Source: Symsagittifera roscoffensis
Taxonomy: Eukaryota; Xenacoelomorpha; Acoela; Convolutidae
Length of the DNA: 64,000 nt
Reading direction: 5' to 3'
Assembly: GCF_963678635.1 (NCBI RefSeq)
Contig: NC_087063.1
Span: 77,771,617 to 77,835,616 of the forward strand
Position 1 is the stretch's first letter, and each line of letters starts with the position of its first letter. A program made the translations under genes and the position numbers. The notes under the pieces were generated by a model. The model did not search any database. It was given only the letters and a program-made list of their open reading frames with translations, and was not told the DNA's origin. Positions 57,308 through 64,000 of the stretch are shown here, in pieces.

Positions 57308-59215
57308 ATGATGGTGTGTTTGTTCACCACTCTCTGGCAGAAGTTCAGTTGCGCGGTACTGACCGTTTGCACGGTGCCAATGAACGCAAGAAACCTGACA
57401 GCATCAGGAAGAAGGCACAACGAGGGAGTCATGAGATGGAACAACATCTTAAGAAACCTAGCAAATCGAAATGCCGGAAGAATGATCCTTATGGACATTG
57501 AACACGAATTGAGAGCCATGGAGCAAGCCAGACTGACTTCGGATGGCATCCACTTTGACACAATCGAGGGACAAGCTTGGTTGAATCGAGTCTTCCAAGA
57601 ACGGTTGGATGAGTTAGAAGCAGAACTCTCTGACACAGGAGTACTGAAGGAAGAGGGAACGGTGAATGATACGGTGATCACTACCTTTGTGCCTCCTAAC
57701 CTGGAAACGCGTTTGGGTACAGTCCCAGCCGCAATAAATTACCGGCAACAAAGCTCCAGCGAACCAGGTCGAAGAACAGACGTGCAGGATCGGTTGGGAG
57801 AAGCACCGACGAGGAGGACAATTCATCCTAGGAGAAGGATAGGACCCGTCAACCAACCAAACGAAGGAGTAGCAGGCACGTCCAGATCAGACACTAGATC
57901 GGAGACAACGAGTAGCAGTCGAGAGGAGAGACCGAACAGAGGCTCATTGTTATGGTCGAGACCCATGCCGTCTCCCTGGCACATATACAAAGAAGAACTG
58001 ATGAAGCTGGACCTGCAGAAAGTAAGCTTCATCGAAGATGCAAGGAGGATGCTAAATGGAGCGACGCTATCCGTCAGCAGATTATACTCAATAACCGGCG
58101 TAGACTGGTTGATAGCCGCTAGCATAAATTTCAGCTCCACGACAGCCTTAAGATTTGCTGACTTGGAGGGACTGCCCTCCAATAACACAATGGGACCTGT
58201 GAATGCAAGACCGTTGCAGGATGTCAGATTGAACCATGAGGAGAGGAATCGTGAGGAAAGGCCAGGAAGATTCCTGACGGCGCGAGCGCCAATTGGACAA
58301 CACGTGAAGATATTCAGGCAACTGACGACACCACCTAGTCATGTGAAGGAGAGAGTATACCCAAAACAAGTGAACCAAGATGGTGATGCCCGGAGATATG
58401 GCGGATTGACAGCAATAAAGAAAGATGAGAGCATCTTCGCCGCCTACGACAAAGCAGAAATGAGAAAGGCCAAGATCATGGTAGTAGCGAATTCAGAGTT
58501 CGTGTACACCTCTAAGTCTTTGTTTTGGCCGGACGTCATAATGCTGGCCGCAGTTGACCTAGACCTATTGCAATCAGTGTCATTGGCTATAGGGGTACAA
58601 AGGCAGACAGAAATGAACCCGATAACGATTGTGTTTGCTGGTATCAATGACCATCTACATAGTAGAGGTTTTCTGAGCAGGCTCAGAGATCCTGCAACGG
58701 CAGAAAATGCAGTATGGCCAGCGATAAAAGACATCTTGGAGTCGATGGGTGAAGTGGTGGATGCGACGAAGGAGGGATCATTCAATAAAGTGACGTTGAA
58801 AGTAGTATTTGCGTTGTCTCCGGGATATGCACATCTCCCGGATGGACTGAAATTTGTGTATGCGATGGTAGCCTTACTTTCGGAAGGAAAATATGATGTG
58901 ATCATATCAGCCCCGAATCGCATGATTGAAGTGGAGAACCTGAGGCCACTCAAGGCTGAACTGCCTGCAGTATGGTCAGATATCTCAAACGCGATGAGAG
59001 GATTTAAGGACCACGCGCTACACATGTTGGTGTTGGACGAGGTGCTGGGGTTGGAACTGTCCAACTTCAGTCGGCAACTCAAATTAAAACCAGGAATAGA
59101 TGACGACCATCGAGTGATTACGGCAATGTCCAACGACTTGTGGTTCCGAGCAATGGAAGTGGCGAGTGAAGGCACGAGAAGAAAGAATTCACTGGAGACC
59201 AGAGCTCAACTGTAG
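57308..59215 (+). CDS. ORF A: SGNH-hydrolase-like protein, 635 aa
   Basis: First ATG in the frame is 57308 (open from 57281; the nominal start at 57284 is GTG). The N-terminal third is polar and arginine-rich. From ~residue 380 a folded domain carries a motif series like SGNH/GDSL esterases: KIMVVANSEF (Ser396 at the GDS position), FAGINDHL (GxND with Asn447), VVFALSPGYAHLPDG, and near the end GIDDDHRV giving D598-x-x-H601. Such enzymes hydrolyse esters; SGNH domains occur in ORF1 of some CR1/L2 non-LTR elements, but I know of none as standard in gypsy elements. In the same frame as ORF B, separated by TAG GCG. Family assignment is by motif only. Confidence 0.6.
   Translation: MMVCLFTTLWQKFSCAVLTVCTVPMNARNLTASGRRHNEGVMRWNNILRNLANRNAGRMILMDIEHELRAMEQARLTSDGIHFDTIEGQAWLNRVFQERLDELEAELSDTGVLKEEGTVNDTVITTFVPPNLETRLGTVPAAINYRQQSSSEPGRRTDVQDRLGEAPTRRTIHPRRRIGPVNQPNEGVAGTSRSDTRSETTSSSREERPNRGSLLWSRPMPSPWHIYKEELMKLDLQKVSFIEDARRMLNGATLSVSRLYSITGVDWLIAASINFSSTTALRFADLEGLPSNNTMGPVNARPLQDVRLNHEERNREERPGRFLTARAPIGQHVKIFRQLTTPPSHVKERVYPKQVNQDGDARRYGGLTAIKKDESIFAAYDKAEMRKAKIMVVANSEFVYTSKSLFWPDVIMLAAVDLDLLQSVSLAIGVQRQTEMNPITIVFAGINDHLHSRGFLSRLRDPATAENAVWPAIKDILESMGEVVDATKEGSFNKVTLKVVFALSPGYAHLPDGLKFVYAMVALLSEGKYDVIISAPNRMIEVENLRPLKAELPAVWSDISNAMRGFKDHALHMLVLDEVLGLELSNFSRQLKLKPGIDDDHRVITAMSNDLWFRAMEVASEGTRRKNSLETRAQL
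59213..59215 (+). other. in-frame stop TAG between ORF A and ORF B
   Basis: Context CAA CTG TAG GCG ATG GTT. The next ATG is one codon downstream in the same frame. Confidence 0.8.
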
Positions 59216-59218
59216 GCG

Positions 59219-60256
59219 ATGGTTCTGAGAACCAAGCCGGAAGCAAACCAGTGGCTGCACCTGAATCCTAGGGTAGCGGCATTGGGTGCTGATGCTTTTC
59301 AGCAAGGCCCAGTGATGATCACTAGGATACACGCCTACTTGCTGAAAGAAGTGAACCTGGCGGAAAATGCTGGAGAAAAGACCGCTGAGTTCGTGAACAG
59401 AATGTGTCAAGTTACTCTGGAAACCTTCTGGACCCAGGAAGTGAAAGGACAGGAGGGATTTGAAAGGACAGACAGCATGCTAGAAGGGTTGGGAGCCGGA
59501 TGGACCGCGTCCTTCTTGGCAAAAGTATACCCGAAAGTCTCGCACTATTTGATAAAGGAATTCCTCCAAGCAGTAGTGAAAGTATCTATAGTGGAATTAA
59601 TAGCCTTGTTCGTGACATTTGGAGCGGAGAATTTCGTGAAAGGACCGGCGATACTGCTTACGGATGGAATACAGAACCTGAGACTAGATGGACTTCTGAC
59701 ATTGATCGCAATAACCCACGGAAACTTGGCAGGACTAATGAAACTGACACGTTGTCCAGAGCAGATGAAAGAGAAAGTGAGGAATCTGGATATGCAGAAA
59801 TCCACGGACTCGTGGAACAAAATAAGAGACCTGAGACACACTCTGATCCAGTATCTCTTGCAGCAAAATCGCTTTGGAACAGGAGAAGACGAGACAATTG
59901 AAAAGGAAGAAGATGTTAGACGACATGTTGGAGGCATGCCGCTATTAACAGATTTGAGCTTAGCTATGAGGACTGATCCCTTGGCGCTGATCAGAGGAGT
60001 CACGGAGTTCGTGACAGTGATCTACGGACCAGCAGTCACCTTTGCGTTCCCTGACGTTAAAGTGGAAGCATATAGGAGGTCGGTGCTGCACCTGAACCTC
60101 ATATCGGCAGTGGACGGTAGTGCACTGAACTGGTGTGAGCAGCAGGCACTGCGGGAGCTCATGAGTGAAGATCTGTTGTTTGCGAAAATAGCGGAGCCGG
60201 AAATGACAGTCATCAATTTTGACGATCACTTCTGCGACCGCATGGGAGAAGTATAA
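59219..60256 (+). CDS. ORF B: unknown, 345 aa
   Basis: Soluble, mostly helical-looking protein with a moderately hydrophobic central stretch (FLQAVVKVSIVELIALFVTF, around residues 120-140) that might be a buried helix or a weak membrane segment. No recognised domain. It starts six bases after the beginning of the ORF A stop and ends at a TAA beyond which the same frame stays open, so it may be the middle part of one long polyprotein A-B-C. Confidence 0.6.
   Translation: MVLRTKPEANQWLHLNPRVAALGADAFQQGPVMITRIHAYLLKEVNLAENAGEKTAEFVNRMCQVTLETFWTQEVKGQEGFERTDSMLEGLGAGWTASFLAKVYPKVSHYLIKEFLQAVVKVSIVELIALFVTFGAENFVKGPAILLTDGIQNLRLDGLLTLIAITHGNLAGLMKLTRCPEQMKEKVRNLDMQKSTDSWNKIRDLRHTLIQYLLQQNRFGTGEDETIEKEEDVRRHVGGMPLLTDLSLAMRTDPLALIRGVTEFVTVIYGPAVTFAFPDVKVEAYRRSVLHLNLISAVDGSALNWCEQQALRELMSEDLLFAKIAEPEMTVINFDDHFCDRMGEV
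60254..60256 (+). other. in-frame stop TAA between ORF B and ORF C
   Basis: Context GAA GTA TAA AGA GGA. Unlike the other junctions there is no nearby ATG: the next in-frame ATG is at 60440. Readthrough or a nonsense mutation therefore fits better than reinitiation. Confidence 0.75.
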
Positions 60257-63200
60257 AGAGGACACATCGAGGTGTTTCCAAAGCTTTGGAATCTGAGGCC
60301 CTATGACAAAACGAATGGTGAAATAACCAGAGTGCCTCGTCTCACAGCAGCATATCACAAGGTGAGAGAAGAGACGAAGGACTGGGGCGATTACAAGAAG
60401 CTACCGGAAGCAATCCCTGAATTCCCTCTGATAAGAAGGATGTTGCTCGGAGCAGTCTCCGTAGTACAAACTCCTAGGTTGAGAGCATTCGAAACCAATG
60501 AAAGGAGAGTAGGGAATTTCTCGGCGACGATGGATACATACTTCGTGGGGAGAAATGCCGCCGTGTTACAGTACACACGATTTGCGTACACGGATCAAGC
60601 AACGAGAAGGCGAATAAGCAACGCTGCTACTCCCAAGCCTGGAAGATTTGATGAGGAGTGGGAGGCACTAGGCTTAGCTCCAATGAGGATGAGAGGCAGG
60701 ACTGAATTGCCTGAAGCCTCAGTGATCCTGACCAGTGTGAGAAAAGAGATGAAGGTTGCGGGAGTATTGCAGACGAGAATCTTCCTAGCACCCTTTGGCT
60801 GCGAAGAAATCAAAGTGGTCCATGGAGAAGAGGAAGATAAGTCGGCCGGTACATTGCTCATACCGAGATTCCAGGAAGAAGCCGACAAAGGTGAACAAGG
60901 ACCATCGGGCTCGAATAGAGACAAGTCAGAAGGAGATGACGGACAGGGGAGAAGCCGTCAGACTGAAGAACCCATGCAACAAGATCAAGCTGGTGGGGAA
61001 GACGACAGAGCATCGATAGGAGGAACCTCCAGCCTGGATTTCAACATCTTCAGTGATCTTGAAAACAATGCGGATACGTTGGAAACGACTGAGCTGGACG
61101 AAGGCACCTCGACACTGGAGCCTCCGTCAGCCTTTATGGAAATGAAACGGAATTTGCCGGAGAGCTGCTCTCCTGGCAATTCAAGAAATAACGATCAGAG
61201 AATCCTCATGGAATCACCTCGGAGGAGAAGAATAGAGGCCTCAGCCAGAGTACCTTTCTTGGGAACGCTGCCCGAAGAAGAATGGGAAGTACATCACCGA
61301 GACCACGAGAGTAGGACGGGATGTAAGCTGGACAGAGTGGCGTTCATGGAAGAAGTCTGGACTGTGATTCAGAGCTATGGGACCCAGTCCATTCTCAAAA
61401 CAGGTCTCAATCAACCCTTAATGAGGGAAGTACTTGACAAGCTTGATGAGTGTGAAGGGAGACTGAGTGAGTTATTGATCGACTCAGCCACTGATGAGAG
61501 TGAAGCGAATTCTCCCATCAAGATGACACCGCAGGACAATGAAGGAGAGGTGGTGTATCTGTCAAGAACCAGGAGAGGGACGATACGATCGAAAATGGTG
61601 ATTGATAAAATCAACGCGATGAAAATGAAGTTAGGTAGCAGAGTGATACCGAGGAGGATTGGAAAGACGAAAGTAGATTCGGAAATATCGATGAAAGCTG
61701 GCAACTCAGCGAAAAGAAAACGAGTCGAGGAAGTCATGGATTTGGGGCAAGGTGATTATCAATTGTCTGGCACAGATAGAATATTAACTGATATAGCGAT
61801 GGTGCCACCCATTCTCATGGCGGGAATAAAGTTAACCGGCTATAAATCCAAAAGGAGTGACCGCACTCTGACTGGAGCGACTTTAGAAATGGAAATACTC
61901 AGTCAATGTGGAGAGAGTAAAATGAGGGATTTCAAGCCATCTCCCATGAATCATGGAAAGGGAAGTGTTGCCGGACAACTAACACCAGTGGAGTACAACA
62001 GACTAACAGTGTCTGAAACAGTGTCGATAGATGAACCCACCGGTGGATACATGGAAATGTTGGAATACCGAAACTCGGCTAGAGGGCATGTAATGGCCCT
62101 GGAAGAAGAAAAAGCCATGGAGGGTTATCTAGAAGCAATGTTGCAAGGCACCACCCTCAAGCAGAAGGCGTACGGAACTTTGGCGTCGTCTGACGTACAG
62201 GCGGAAACAATCGAGCAGTTGGTGAGCCTTCCATGGAAAGCAGTAGTATTGAGGTACTTCGAAGAAGAAATGAGGACTACGCCGAGAATACATGCTCTCG
62301 TGGCAGTACCTTACGTAAGGACAGAGTTACAACTCAGGTTTGCCTGGTGCATGATGGGACTGACTCGCGAAGAATACGACTCAGAAGAAAGGAAGAGGTC
62401 AAAAGAAGAAAAGGTGTTCCTTATGACAAATCTGAGGGATCTGATAGTCCAGGAGGGAGCAGCAGTAGCGTGTGCGAAGCGGAGAGATGCTCTCTGTTTC
62501 ATTCGATTCCTGATAGAGCAGATTTCAGTACCTGCATTAAGCAGTTGTGTTAGAATGTTGAGGGAAGGCGATGAACGAACGAAAGCCTTGTTCTTGCTGG
62601 CATTGCTGGACATGCAGCAAAGTAAACCGATGAGGGTGAACATGAAAGAACCTGAAGAACTGGAACCCATGAAAAAGATAGATGAGATCAGGAGATTCTC
62701 AAACAAGGAGCTGAGACTCACTAAAGAATCTATGGGAGCATTGCCGAAATCCAGTGAATACTGTGGACCGATCAAGAAGAAGTCATATAGCTACGTATCT
62801 GGGATCATAGGGATAGCGTACAATCCTTTCCTGAGTGAAGACATACGTGATTGCTTCTTTGATTATGAGCAGGCGGTGTTACTAAGATTCTGGACGTCCA
62901 GAATTGTAACGATCAAGAGCGTTAACAATCCACAGGCCAAGTTGGGACTGGTCTTGGAAGAGGAGGTGACTGCACCTTCAGTACCAAAATCCGACAAGAG
63001 AGTGGAGTTTGGGTTGGGGTTCTCAGATGAAGTACTGAGAACGAGCTTGATGGCAGTGTGGGAATTGATGAGGCCATCATGGTGTCCTAGTCCCAACGCT
63101 GACTCCATATTACGTGCGACACAAGACGTACAGAGGGAACTGAGTGCAGACTGTAACCTGCGTGACCTTAATATCATATATAATGTGATGATAACAGCCT

Positions 63201-64000
63201 CTAAGTGCAACGGAGAAGATAAAGTGGAGTTGCCTGGCTGGGGACCAGAAGACTGGGTAAAACCTGGTAGCTGTCTGGCGGAAGTCTGTGGACTGGAGGG
63301 TCATGTTTGTGGAAGTTTAGACTGTGTGAAAACCCTGGAGAAGCAACATAAGCAATTGACAGTATTGTTTGGAAATGTAGTGATGAAAGCAAGAACGGAA
63401 ACGGAACTGATAGCAGATTGCCATGGAGGAACTGATGTGAATCTAGTGACTGCACTAGGATTCTACAGCATGTTTGGTTCTTTAGAGTCACTATTGAATC
63501 TAGAACAGAAACATGAGATGGTCACAGCCATCAGCGTAGAAGTATTCCCAGGAGTTCTGCAGACTGAGCAGAAATACATAGGAAAATGGAGGGAGGCAAT
63601 TGAAACAGAAATGAACATCAGACACAGCGAAACTTATTGTAGACCAGCAGGAGCACGATATTTGGTGGGTTCAACGTTGGCTCCAATGTGCAAGAGCAGA
63701 TATCCTGTACATTTCGTAGCTGTAGACGTGAAGAGTACAAGAACGATTGTGGATCAAGCCTTTTCAGTGCCGAAGTGCGTGAGGTTGGCAAGAATGTCTG
63801 AAAAGTCTTACGAGTTACTGTGTAAGATTTTCTCAGCAGTTCCAGAGAGAACCAAAGAAGAGTTGGAGTCAATATTGGGAAAGAAGTTCATGGGATATGT
63901 GAGCGGGAACTTCAGTGACTTTGAAAAACAGAAGCAGAGAGGATCAACTGTCACAGATTACAATGCAGTAGATGAGAATGATGAAATCCACCGAGTGATG
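60257..64000 (+). CDS. ORF C: very long open frame of unknown function, >1248 codons
   Basis: The frame of ORF A/B stays open for 3744 bp after the TAA and runs off the window; the first ATG is 60440. Read codon by codon, no stop was met. The N-terminal ~200 residues look folded (KLWNLRPYDKTNGEITRVPR, MDTYFVGRNAAVLQYTRFAY). Residues ~210-330 are acidic and low-complexity (PMQQDQAGGEDDRASIGGTS). Then come a basic lysine/arginine segment (~470-530) and a long helical region with cysteines further on (a CGLEGHVCGSLDC cluster near 63277-63327, a possible zinc site). No RT, integrase, envelope signal peptide or clear transmembrane anchor was seen. It may be a structural or enzymatic polyprotein peculiar to this element. 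Confidence 0.75.

Larger units (their letters stand above)
47388..64000 (+). mobile_element. giant Ty3/gypsy-like element (incomplete at right)
   Basis: Gag with CCHC knuckles followed by protease-RT-RNase H-integrase, the Ty3/gypsy domain order, then at least 6.7 kb of additional coding sequence. The coding region alone is over 16.6 kb and still open at the window end. Including the candidate leader it exceeds 20 kb. GC content is visibly higher than in the flanking AT-rich DNA. Giant gypsy elements are known elsewhere (Ogre in plants, Burro in planarians), but I cannot assign this one to either. Confidence 0.88.

Noticed and set aside
57259-57501. 80-codon ORF starting at the first ATG before ORF A
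   Set aside because: Overlaps ORF A in another frame, is lysine/arginine-rich and short. A regulatory upstream ORF is possible, but the sequence gives no support.
57308-64000. Possible retroviral envelope in the region after pol
   Set aside because: No signal peptide-plus-anchor layout, no furin-type site followed by a fusion-peptide-like stretch, and only one weak hydrophobic segment (in ORF B).

Overview
The window looks like a repeat-rich stretch of an AT-rich animal (metazoan) genome. The reasons are a RING/B-box protein gene, a two-exon gene with GT...AG splice sites, LTR retrotransposons of the Ty3/gypsy class, a Helitron/Helentron-type element, a TA-flanked MITE, and a large satellite array. 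No rRNA, tRNA, CRISPR or bacterial-type operon was seen. I cannot name the species.

Layout. (1) 1-13877 is a satellite of about 61 bp units with nested higher-order repeats. The satellite's right part, plus about 2.6 kb of unique AT-rich DNA, is tandemly duplicated almost exactly (8711-16442 and 16443-23625), with a 2-bp microhomology at the junction. The unique part ends in two small overlapping ORFs (23569-24535) of unknown function. (2) 25.2-43.1 kb is a three-copy tandem array of a two-gene unit. The rightmost copy is intact: a RING/B-box protein with four TQT motifs at exact 11-residue spacing (40939-39554, minus), and a two-exon gene of about 330 aa (43143-41639, minus). The other two copies (about 25.2-29.0 and 29.0-39.05 kb) are decayed. 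They keep recognisable remnants of both genes but have lost the RING/B-box part. Comparing these two decayed copies gives 'empty sites' for two insertions in the second one: a 5.5 kb Ty3/gypsy element (29541-35064, 5-bp duplication ACATG) and a 1.15 kb Helentron-like element carrying five 173-bp tandem repeats (36516-37665).

(3) 43.3-64.0 kb (running off the window) is a giant Ty3/gypsy-like element. A long non-coding leader or LTR (about 43.3-47.39 kb) holds palindromic modules and many GGAGGGGTC-type repeats. It is followed by ORF1 (154 aa), a gag with two CCHC knuckles (840 aa), and a 2203-aa pol with protease, RT, RNase H and DDE integrase. The C-terminal ~148 residues of pol read as a macro domain of the OARD1/TARG1 type. 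After a 0.3 kb gap comes a second in-frame series: ORF A (with an SGNH-hydrolase-like motif set), ORF B, and ORF C (an uninterrupted 3744 bp to the window edge). Within each series consecutive ORFs are in the same frame and separated only by single stop codons, which suggests stop readthrough, reinitiation or point nonsense mutations. The coding part alone exceeds 16.6 kb, far larger than ordinary gypsy elements.

The most interesting system is this giant element: a gypsy pol with a macro domain, followed by more than 6.7 kb of additional polyprotein of mostly unknown function.
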